Source: Onthophagus taurus (taxonomy: Eukaryota > Arthropoda > Insecta > Coleoptera > Scarabaeidae). Taken from it: 64,000 bases of DNA. Made by a program: the position numbers and the translations under genes. A model generated the notes under the pieces. That model had not been told where the DNA came from, made no database searches, and was given only the letters and a program-made list of their open reading frames with translations. Shown piece by piece: positions 56,351 through 64,000 of the stretch; position 1 is the stretch's first letter, and each line of letters starts with the position of its first letter. The stretch is from NCBI RefSeq assembly GCF_036711975.1, contig NC_091968.1:4464001-4528000 (forward strand). The letters run 5' to 3'.

Positions 56351-56917
56351 GGGGTCATACACGATTTTTTTTTTATTATATTTTCTGAAAGTTTGTATAA
56401 AAATATAGTTACCGTTATTTTTTTTTTTAATATTTTCGAACAAAATCATTGTTAAAAAAATTGTTGAAAATTTATGTACCCATTTGGGCTTTTAAAATTC
56501 CCGCGTTGATGACGTACGTATCCACCTTTGCGTCCCCTGCTCCCCGCTCAAATGCGAGAAAGAGACGAACGTCATTTAGGTTGTATTGAAAAGAGATAGA
56601 GTGTTTGTAGGTTATGTTTATTATGTTTTGTTCATGGATGTAATAGAGACACTCTATTACATCCATGGTTTTGTTTTGACACTGTCACACCGCAAGCGCT
56701 ATCTAACGGACAATTTAACTTGTTTTAGGCAGTGCGGTTCCTACGTCACAGAAAAGCCGCGAAATTATTTCGTTTGAATATTTGCTATTTTTCACTTCAA
56801 ATTACGCAAAATATAAAATTGATCAAAATATTTCTTTTACTTTGTGTTCATGCATATACTTGCATATATCGTTTGACGTAAAAATTTTCTCTAAATTTAA
56901 TAAGTGTGTATGACCCC
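56351..56917. mobile_element. 567-bp element with 12-bp inverted ends GGGGTCATACAC
   Basis: GGGGTCATACAC at 56351 and its complement GTGTATGACCCC ending at 56917. The interior is unique, with no coding capacity. The ends are too short and the flanks too AT-rich to assign a superfamily. Confidence 0.5.
56633..56667. repeat. Perfect 16-bp palindrome with 3-nt loop
   Basis: CATGGATGTAATAGAG, then ACA, then CTCTATTACATCCATG. The arms match perfectly. It lies in the divergent promoter region, inside the 567-bp element. Confidence 0.9.
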
Positions 56918-57248
56918 ATTATTTTTCTTATCATAAAATTAAAATTAAATTAATTTTCTCAATTTCTTTTAAATTAATTGAAAGAAATATATAGTATATA
57001 TACGATTCTAGAAAATTGATCTCAAAATTAATGTCAAAAGGAAACGTGTGGGTTCGATATGAATTTAGCAATAAATCTCAATTTTGCTTAATATTTATTT
57101 TATTTATTACAAAATTAAAATTAATTTATTAATTTTTATTTAAATTAAGTATCTAAAAATAAATCAAATATTAAAAATTAAAAAAAAAAAAAAACTTGAA
57201 ATAAGAACTAACTTCACACATATAAAACATAACCTCAAATAACAAAAA

Positions 57249-57713
57249 ATGGATGTTTTAGAACAACTTGAAAAATGTGATCCAATTTTTTTAAAAGATC
57301 TAACAGGAAAGTATGTAAGCATATCAACGTTAGATAACGATGTGCATAACGGTGCCGTTTACGTAATAGATCCAATTTCAAAAACGATAGTTTTAACTCA
57401 AATCAAAGACAATAAAAAGATCTTAAAAATAGTGATGTTCCACGCTTTAAAAACGTTTAAACTAACCCCGGATGCTGAGGTGGTGCGAGATACATTTATT
57501 GAAGAACCACTATTCGAGCGAGATATCGAAGAAAGAAGAATACGATTAAAAAATTGGTTTATAAAGAATTTGATTGATGTGACTGAAGATGGCAAGTTAT
57601 TACGAATTCGTGATGATTTCAGTATAGGTCCTCCGTATACTATTTCACAGTGTGTAAGCAATAATGCGATTATTTTAGAAAGAATGATACAACTAATAGA
57701 AAGAATGCCATAA
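57249..57713 (+). CDS. GEMIN6: Gemin6 orthologue, SMN complex subunit (Sm-like fold)
   Basis: Single-exon gene, 154 residues, close to the usual Gemin6 length of about 167. Residues 9-80 fit an Sm-like fold (FLKDLTGKYVSISTLDND, then GAVYVIDPISKTIVL). The C-terminal part carries the Gemin6 pattern: ERRIRLKNWFIKN, DVTEDGKLLRI, GPPYTISQCVSNNAIILERM and a closing LIERMP. Gemin6 pairs with Gemin7 in the SMN complex, which assembles Sm cores on spliceosomal snRNAs in the cytoplasm. The ATG follows CATAACCTCAAATAAC; the poly(A) signal AATAAA is at 57763. The assignment rests on motif order and length; a different LSm-related protein is the main alternative. Confidence 0.88.
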   Translation: MDVLEQLEKCDPIFLKDLTGKYVSISTLDNDVHNGAVYVIDPISKTIVLTQIKDNKKILKIVMFHALKTFKLTPDAEVVRDTFIEEPLFERDIEERRIRLKNWFIKNLIDVTEDGKLLRIRDDFSIGPPYTISQCVSNNAIILERMIQLIERMP

Positions 57714-57762
57714 AATTATTTTAAATTATGTGAGTTTTATTTTAATTTTAACTTTTTACCAT

Positions 57763-57768
57763 AATAAA
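57763..57768 (+). terminator. Gemin6 poly(A) signal AATAAA
   Basis: Canonical hexamer 50 nt after the stop codon. Confidence 0.7.
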
Positions 57769-58119
57769 TCATAGGGTTAGATAAAGTAGCGCCATCTGTA
57801 TGTAAATATCCGATGTAAATGAACGTTAATTGTAGTTCTTAGCGATAAACGCCGATTGAGGGCGCTACTCGCATCCATTAACGTCCGATTTATCGGTGAA
57901 TCGTCGTTTTTTAATTTATTAAAACCGCTTCGGTTATCATATGGGTCTACCCGTTACAATTTTGTTTAATAATCGTTAATAACTGGCAAATTTTGCGCTT
58001 CTGTACGCACAACGGATCGTATTTAAACCGAAACGCAACGAAATGAAACCAAAAAGTTGAAATCAATTCAATCTGAACTTTTAACTACTCTAGATTGTTA
58101 GTTTACACTTTATTTAATA
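57769..58119 (+). promoter_or_regulatory. Gemin6-lipase intergenic / lipase promoter region
   Basis: Two motifs with a GGCGC core, TAGCGCCATCTGTA at 57787 and GAGGGCGCTAC at 57858, point in the same sense 70 bp apart. The first resembles the insect CTCF core (AGATGGCGC on the other strand). TATTTAAACC at 58020 could serve as a TATA-like element for the lipase. Confidence 0.45.
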
Positions 58120-61100
58120 ATGATTAAATGTATTTTAGTGTGTGTTTTGTGCTTTTGGGGTATTACAGGTTAGTATTTTTTTAATTTATTTTTGAATTTA
58201 TTAATGCAACCCAATTTACATCTTTTATAGGAAACTGTTATAAAATTTGTTTGTGGTGCTCAAAAACCACATAAATCATGTAATATTAATAATAATAAAT
58301 CATTTATTAATATATAAATTTATTTTTGGGTGGATTAATAAATTAATTTATAATATTTGATCGAAACGTCATTCTTGACGTCCTTAAAATATTTTTGACG
58401 TTTAAATGTCAAATATCATTTGTTAGTAATATTGTTTATAAGTTTATATTTTCATGTTATATCGGGAATTTCATATAACTCGCAATATATGAACGCAGTA
58501 ATCATAGTTACGAAACTACTATAGTTCATTTTTTTTCTATAATACCTGGCAAATTGTTGTAAAGTTGGCAAAATTAACAGGGAGTTTTGTTTTATCATGT
58601 TTTGAAATAGATATGTCACATTGACGTTTGAGTTTTCGTTATTCAAAAAGAAAAGGTGCATAAAAAACGCTTTTACAATAAATATGTACTTCGTTAAAAT
58701 CGTATTTATCTAAAAATTTATTAGTATTTTAACCTCAATTATTTAGTTACTAAAAGAAAATGTTACTAAAAATCAGGAAAACAACATAAATTTTATAAGG
58801 GTCCTAGATAATACCAACAGAAACCCTAACAAATTTACATTGACAAGTATTATAGAAAAAAAAACGAACTATATGTACTTGCACTGTCCAACATAAAATG
58901 TAAAGCCGTGTGTCCACTAGCAAGTCACTTGCGGAAGAACTTCTGCAAGTATTTGCTGAAGTGTTTCCACTCAAACCGAAATTTACGGAAGTCTGCTTCC
59001 AGAAGTAGTTTGTAGAAGTTATCACGACGAACTTGCTGCAAGAAATTGCAGACGTGTTTCCACACAATGTGAGTACAGCTTGCAGTAGTTTGCTTTTTTT
59101 ACGAATGACAGTATAAAAATGTCTTGTGGCAAAATAAGATTGGCAGCTGCCATCGCAGCATATTTAATTAAAAAGAAGCAAATTAAAAAAAAAAAAACAA
59201 AAAGAAGTGTTTGGGTGAAAAATTGGGTGCTGCGGCGCGTTGATTTAAGTTTCCAAAATACATTACTTGAAGAATTGCGGACCGAAGACTCCATGCAATT
59301 GAAAAATTTCCTGAAAATATCTAATGATGATTTTGAATACATTTTATCTTTAATTCAAACAAGTATTCAAAAACAGGATACTAAAATGAGATTGGCTATA
59401 CCTCCCAAAGACCGGCTTTTAGTTACTCTTCGATTTTTGGCAACAGGTAAGAAAAAAAACAAGAAAAACGATTATATATCCGTATTTTCTTATTCTTACC
59501 AAATTATCCTCAGTTTCTTTGGGTACATGAGATGACGTCATGTATTTCATGTCATTATAAAACTCCCACTTGCTAACATATACATCATCAGCACTTTGGT
59601 CACTTTTTTTTTCTTTTCTTTGTTTACTTCTTGACCAAACTGTGTTCGGAGGTTGTGCAATTTCCTTTTGACCTCTTCTTCGGGTGCGTCTATATCATTG
59701 GCTATTGCCTTTAAAGCATTTTGTTTTTTAATTTTATTCTTATAGTCTTTTGAGGACGTGTCCCATAATTCAGGATAACTTTCTTGTTTTTCAATTACCA
59801 AATGTGTTTTTTCACTACTCCAAACGAATTTATTTTTGTCCATTTTTATAAATTTTGAAAAGAACTCAAAAAAAAACACAAAACAAAACTGAAAACAGAA
59901 GAGAATACCACAAACCGTTTACTCACGTATACCCGACTTCTTCTGCAAGTCTTCAAAACACTTGTAGTTCACAGCAAGTCGTTCAAGTTACTTCCAGCAA
60001 GCAACAAACACGTGTTTCCACATAATTGCTGCAAGTAACTTCTGCAAGCCGTGATTTCTAATACGTGTTTACACGACAAAAACTTCTGGAAGTCGCTTCT
60101 GGAAGCAACTTCCGCAAGAAAACTTGGTAGTGGACACACGGCTTACATAGCTTAATAGTACAGGATTGGGTAGTTTTGTTTGGAAAAGGTGACGTCCTTA
60201 TGATAACTCTCAGTTACCTTCTTAAGAGACGCACGACTAATCCCAAATGTTTCTAGGTCTAGTGTTAGTTCTAGTAACAGTACAAGTGTAAAACTAGAGC
60301 TAACACTATACCTAGAACTAGAATCAATTGGGTTTAGCTAAACGTCTCTTAAGACGGCTAAACCCGAATGATTCTAGTTCATGGTCTAGCGCTGTATAAC
60401 AATTAAAACTAGAACTAACACTAGACGAAGTTTCTAGAGAAACTAGAGAAGTTTCAGGTTTAGCCGTGCGTCTTCAGACGCACGGCTAAACCCGAATGTT
60501 TCTAGTTCTAGGTCTAGTGTTAGTTCTAGTTTTACACTAGCACTATTGCTAAAACTAACACAAGACCTAGAACTAGAATCATTCGGGTTTAGCCGTCTTG
60601 AAAGACGTGCGGCTAAACTCGAATGCTTCTAGTTCTAGGTCTAATGTTAGCTCTAGTTTTACACTAGCACTATCGCTAAAATTAAGACAAGACCTAGAAC
60701 TAGGATCATTTGGGTTGAGCCGCACGTCTCTAAAGACGGCTAAACCCAAATGTTTTTAGTTCTAGGTCTAGTGTTAGTTCTAGTTTTACACTAGCACTGT
60801 TACATTATACACAACTAACATTATACCTAGAACTGGAATCGTTTGGTTTTAGCCGCACGTCTCTTAAGACGGCTAAACCCGACTGTTTCTAGTTCTAGGT
60901 CTAGTGTTAGTTTTAGTTTTACACTACCATTATCGCTAGAACTAACACAAGACCTAGAACTGGAATCATTCGGGTTTAGCCGTCTTGAGAGACGTGCGGC
61001 TAAATCCAAATGTTTCTAGTTTTAGGTCTAGTATTAGTTCTAATTTTACACTAGCACTGTTACTATGTAGAACTAACACTATACTTAGAACTGGAATCAT

Positions 61101-62674
61101 TTGGGTTTAGCCGCACGTCTCTAAAGACGGCTAAACCCAAATGTTTTTAGTTCTAGGTGTAGTGTTAGTTCTAGTTTTATACTAGTACTGTTATTATATA
61201 GAACTAACACTATACTTAGAACTGGAATCATTTGGGTTTAGCCGCACGTCTCTAAAGACGGCTAAACCCGAATGATTCTAGTTCTAGGTCTAGTGTTAGT
61301 TTTAGTTTTACACTAGCACTTTCGTTAGAACTAGTTGTTAGTGTTAGTTTTAGTTTTACACTAGCACTTTCGTTAGAACTAGCACAAGACCTAGAACTAG
61401 AATCATATGGGTTTAGCCGCACGTCTCTAAAGACGGCTAAACCCGAATGATTCTAGTTCTAGGTCTAGTGTTAGTTTTACACTAGCACTTTCGTTAGAAC
61501 TAGCACAAGACCTAGAACTAGAATCATTCGGGTTTAGCCGTCTTAAGAGACGTGCTGCTAAACCCAAATGATTCCAGTTCTAAGTATAGTGTTAGTTCTA
61601 TATAGTAACAGTACTAGTATAAAACTGGAGCTGTTTTGTATATTGCATCTTAAGTGAAATTCACTATACAACCAAATATACTTACAGTTTTCTGTAATTA
61701 ATCTAATAAATAAATTATTTCCTTGTTTTAGATGGTTTAACAGTTTTAAATCGAACCCAAGCTATCCCGAGCATTTACTTTTACCTATACAACAAAGATT
61801 CCGGCGTAAATGGATTAGAATTTCGAATCGATAACATCAACACTGAGTTAATCCCAATAAAAAATATTAACATCGTTCTTATCCATGGGTGGACCGAGTC
61901 TCATACTCGCCCCCATTACCTTAAAATACGCGATGAATACCTAAAGAAATACGATTGTAACGTTTTCAGCTTTGATTATAATCGCTTAGATCAACAAGGA
62001 TACACATATGCTAGAGAGATTGCACCGGATGTTGGTGAATTAATAGCTGAAACTTTAGTGTTTTTAAAATACTCTGGGAAATTAAATTTCGATCAAGTCC
62101 ACGTTGTGTCTCATTCTTTGGGTTGCCACGTAGCTGGGTTTGTTGGAAAGAACGTTTTTAGATTATCGAATGAAAAATTAGCTAAAATAACGGCTTTGGA
62201 TGCTGCTGGACCTAATTATAACGGTGCACCCCCGGAAAAACGATTAACCGGAACTGATGCTAAATCAACTGTTGTTATACATACGGATGGATTAATTTTT
62301 GGAGCTAATGAAAATATGGGAACGTTAGATATTTATTTTAATCCATTGAGACCTTTACAACCAGGTTGTACGGTTGCAGAAATTATTACAGATCACGGTC
62401 AAGGTAATTAAATAAAGTTTAATTAAATCAAGTTAATTTTTTCTTTGTAGCTTATTGTAATCATTGGATAAGTTATAAATATTTTATTAATACCATAAAT
62501 AAACCGCAATATATCGCAACTGAATGTAGCTCGGCTATTTTTTATGTTTTTGGGCTTTGTTTTAATAACCGCCAGATTTTGTACACTGAAGATATTAATC
62601 CTGAAATTACCGGGACTTATTTTGTTTCTGCTGAATCTCCATTTGGAATTAATATTCGGAATGTTATTATGTAA
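58120..62674 (+). CDS. Secreted pancreatic-type triacylglycerol lipase / phospholipase A1-like protein
   Basis: CDS is join(58120-58168, 61732-62403, 62451-62674), 314 residues; the splice sites are GT-AG and phase 1 at both junctions is consistent. Exon 1 is a signal peptide (MIKCILVCVLCFWGIT). The mature enzyme shows the oxyanion-hole strand VLIHGW (65-70), the nucleophile Ser145 in SHSLG (GHSLG is more usual, so the first Gly is His-preceded Ser here), Asp173 in ALDAAGP, VIHTDG (198-203), QPGC, and the catalytic His245 in CNHW. All three triad residues are present. It lacks the C-terminal PLAT domain of vertebrate pancreatic lipase, as insect members do. It probably acts on dietary or membrane lipids; the substrate cannot be told. 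Intron 1 (3.6 kb) is filled with transposons. The poly(A) signal is at 62709. Confidence 0.93.
58463..58522 (+). repeat. Left-end domain of a CTAG element, first piece (lipase intron 1)
   Basis: CGGGAATTTCATATAACTCG then CATAGTTACGAAACTACTAT matches 12081-12130. It continues at 58871 after a MITE. Confidence 0.85.
58523..58870. mobile_element. 348-bp MITE with about 23-bp terminal inverted repeats
   Basis: AGTTCATTTTTTTTCTATAA at left is mirrored by TTATAGAAAAAAAAACGAAC at right. It interrupts the sequence that is continuous at 12121-12135, giving an empty-site comparison. AT/TA at the borders. Confidence 0.88.
59119..59535 (+). pseudogene. Harbinger transposase N-terminal fragment
   Basis: From an ATG at 59119: MSCGKIRLAAAIAAYLIKK, then WVLRRVDLSFQNTLLEELRT, LKNFLKISNDDFEYILSLIQ and RLLVTLRFLATG. 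This is the typical N-terminal part of insect Harbinger transposases up to the LRFLATG motif. GTAAGA right after it could be the original intron donor; the DDE domain that should follow is absent. Confidence 0.85.
59547..59841 (-). pseudogene. MADF-domain protein fragment (second Harbinger ORF)
   Basis: Reading leftward from an ATG at 59841: MDKNKFVWSSEKTHLVIEKQ, then YPELWDTSSKDYKNKIKKQN, ALKAIANDI and VKRKLHNLRTQFGQEVNK. This is a MADF DNA-binding domain with the characteristic spaced aromatic and Leu/Arg residues. Harbinger elements encode such a partner for the transposase. The C-terminal part is lost. Confidence 0.87.
60146..60214 (+). repeat. Left-end domain of a CTAG element, last piece
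   Basis: CATAGCTTAATAGTACAGG, then GGTGACGTCCTTATGATAAC, matching 12157-12240. Confidence 0.85.
60215..61635. repeat. CTAG-rich palindromic array, block G (lipase intron 1)
   Basis: About eleven units of the family in a row, with several variants of the loop (TTACACTAGCACTATCGC, CACTAGCACTGTTACTATG). The second palindrome is complete in most units (ATTCGGGTTTAGCCG / CGGCTAAACCCGAAT). It ends in the right-end domain TTTTGTATATTGCATCTTAA at 61636, 96 bp before the exon 2 acceptor. Confidence 0.94.
61636..61690 (+). repeat. Right-end domain of the CTAG element
   Basis: TTTTGTATATTGCATCTTAA then GTGAAATTCACT, as at 2931-2966. It contains the short palindrome GTGAAATTCAC. Confidence 0.85.
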
Positions 62675-62708
62675 TAAGGTAAAATTAATTAAGTTAAAAC
62701 AGGTTAAT

Positions 62709-62714
62709 AATAAA
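62709..62714 (+). terminator. Lipase poly(A) signal AATAAA
   Basis: 35 nt after the stop, with further AATAAA hexamers just behind it. Confidence 0.65.
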
Positions 62715-62947
62715 TAAAAATAATAAATTTTAAATTTCCCGCTTATTTTTTGATAACATTCAAATTAGCGCCACCTTTGTTAACCTCTCAATACTAAATC
62801 ACGTAGCTGTCATTTCAACACCACCATCCAATATCTTAACGAAAATCATTAATTTACTTAAAAAAGGTATGTTAAAATTTTTTTAAACACCCAATCTAAC
62901 GATTTATCTTCTTTTTAAGTGTTGTGACTTAATTTAATTAGTCCAAA

Positions 62948-63040
62948 ATGGTAAAAAAAAAATCGTACTTCGGCGTACGTCGGATTTTATTCGGATGGTT
63001 TCGGGAAATCTGTCAAATAATGACAGACGACGATAACGAG
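62948..63040 (+). CDS. First coding exon of an unidentified gene running off the window
   Basis: The ATG at 62948 opens 31 codons (MVKKKSYFGVRRILFGWFRE, then ICQIMTDDDNE) and ends at GTTAGT, phase 0. A probable 5' UTR intron (62867-62919, GTATGT to TTTTTAAG, 53 nt) precedes it, so the transcript starts near or before 62800. The basic-aromatic start followed by an acidic end is not a domain I recognise. The remaining exons lie beyond 64000 or were not found; the 82-codon frame at 63532-63780 has no splice support. Identity unknown. Confidence 0.55.
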
Positions 63041-64000
63041 GTTAGTAATTAGTTTCAATTAAGTTTCTTTTAACATTTTACGTTTAACTAATAGTTTAGA
63101 ACGTTTTCTAATTGTTTTCTTCGCCGCTACTAAAATTGATTCAATTTTTAAACTGGTTCGAATTTGATTTCACTTGTGGTCTTTAATAAATAATTATTTT
63201 AATTCCAACAATGTTTACCTTGCGTTAAATAATCAGTTTGTGGTCCTCAAAAACCACAAATTCATCGTAAATTGATATTTATGATAGTTTGTTGGTTTTT
63301 ATAAATATAATTTATAAATTTTTTTTTTTTGACGTTTTAAACGTCAAAATTCTTAGGTTAAATTAATTTAATTTATTCCATTGAAAATAACGAAATCGTC
63401 CCCGAGACGAGGGGATTATCTTATAATTAACATGATAATTAAGCGTTCTCTTACAATCGCCGATGGTGTCTCAGAGTTAACAATGGGACGGTAAGTCATA
63501 GTTTTTAAATGAAGAAGTATGTGAGAACCGTTTGAGGAGGCGCGATTTCAGTTACTTTCGAAGATCGTCTCTTAAAATAAAAAAAAACTTTCCAAACGAC
63601 AATCTTCAATATCTACCGGGGTTCTTTTTCTTTTTGTTTCGTTCTTGTACTAGAAATACCGGCAATTCCGCGACGATACACAAGATGAAGAGCAAGTTAA
63701 TCAAGCTATTACGATTTCTGTTCGTCAACGAAAGCACAACGGCTTCTCAACATACCACATCTCACTGTAGAGTCGACTGAAAAGGAATGACATGGTTTTA
63801 ATGATGATTTTAAAAAGAAAGTATGTCGGGTTTTCGAAAAAAAAGTTTCTTATTTTCTTTTAACGAGATTTTTTTTCAAACAAATCATTTTTGAACCAAA
63901 AAATGATATTCTAAATTTACTCAATATAATAAACTTTAGTATTCCGATTTGAAAGTATAATTATTAAAAAGTACGTTGTGTGTATTACATAATAATAGCA
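63041..64000 (+). other. Presumed first intron of the unidentified gene
   Basis: AT-rich, with a hairpin-forming motif at 63236-63258 that also occurs in lipase intron 1 (58249-58271), and a TTTGACGTTTTAAACGTCAA palindrome near 63329-63350. No further exon could be supported. Confidence 0.45.

Larger units (their letters stand above)
56197..57248. promoter_or_regulatory. Divergent CCT7-Gemin6 promoter region
   Basis: Shared 1,052-bp space between two start codons pointing away from each other. A 135-bp segment (56211-56345: CTCAATTTCTTTTAAATTAA, then GGAAACGTGTGGGTTCGATA and TGAATTTAGCAA) is directly repeated at 56956-57090, once near each gene. Between the copies lie an inverted-repeat element and a short perfect palindrome. 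CATAACCTC is 12 nt before the Gemin6 ATG. Confidence 0.6.
58901..60145. mobile_element. Internally deleted PIF/Harbinger DNA transposon
   Basis: The ends are inverted repeats: AGCCGTGTGTCCACTAGCAA at left; TTGGTAGTGGACACACGGCT at right. The sub-terminal zones are rich in CTTCTGCAAGT / ACTTGCAGAAG copies in both orientations. The left half encodes a transposase start on the + strand and the right half a MADF protein start on the minus strand, the two genes expected of Harbinger elements. The middle with the catalytic domain is missing. The interrupted host sequence (ATAAAATG ... CATAGC) is intact at 12147-12162. Confidence 0.9.

Noticed and set aside
63532..63780. 82-codon frame as a second exon of the unidentified gene
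   Set aside because: No acceptor in phase and low-complexity Phe/Lys composition.

Overview
The window is nuclear DNA of an insect, most likely a holometabolan and perhaps a beetle (this last step is a low-confidence inference). It is AT-rich, has spliced genes with GT-AG introns, carries typical insect orthologues (neuralized, Dok, CCT7, Gemin6, a DNL-type mitochondrial zinc-finger protein, a secreted lipase), and most of it is repeats and decayed transposons. Nothing is bacterial: there are no operons, CRISPR arrays or ribosome binding sites.

Layout. 1-19.5 kb has no gene I can support; it holds palindromic CTAG-rich repeat blocks, a piggyBac fragment, a hAT relic, LINE fragments inside a perfect 1,014-bp tandem duplication, mariner relics and long-inverted-repeat elements. 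20.1-37.2 kb is neuralized on the + strand, rebuilt here from a 136-nt N-terminal exon at 20111, a 15-kb intron, a 1.6-kb exon with both NHR domains, and a RING exon. The intron holds a 350-690-bp AT-rich array, three large CTAG blocks, a 355-bp dimeric satellite and a 295-bp dimeric satellite. 38-43.4 kb is nested gypsy and LINE debris. 43.7-63 kb is gene-rich: DNLZ (+) tail to tail with Dok (-, three exons, rebuilt here), CCT7 (-, with a 6-nt first coding exon) head to head with Gemin6 (+), a pancreatic-type lipase (+, three exons), and the first exons of an unidentified gene (+).

How the genes relate. They do not form a pathway. Neur (Notch-ligand ubiquitin ligase) and Dok (tyrosine-kinase adaptor) are signalling proteins; CCT7, Gemin6 and DNLZ are housekeeping (cytosolic chaperonin, SMN complex, mitochondrial Hsp70 escort). 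CCT7 and Gemin6 share a roughly 1-kb divergent promoter region that has been disturbed by a 135-bp duplication and a 567-bp terminal-inverted-repeat element.

Most unusual signal: a dispersed family built from a 127-bp unit of two nested palindromes, one CTAG-rich and one around ATTCGGGTTTAGCCG. It occurs in at least seven blocks in intergenic DNA and in introns of neur, Dok and the lipase. It has recognisable left and right end domains and, twice, long direct repeats around the block. I know of no named family with this anatomy, but I could not search databases.
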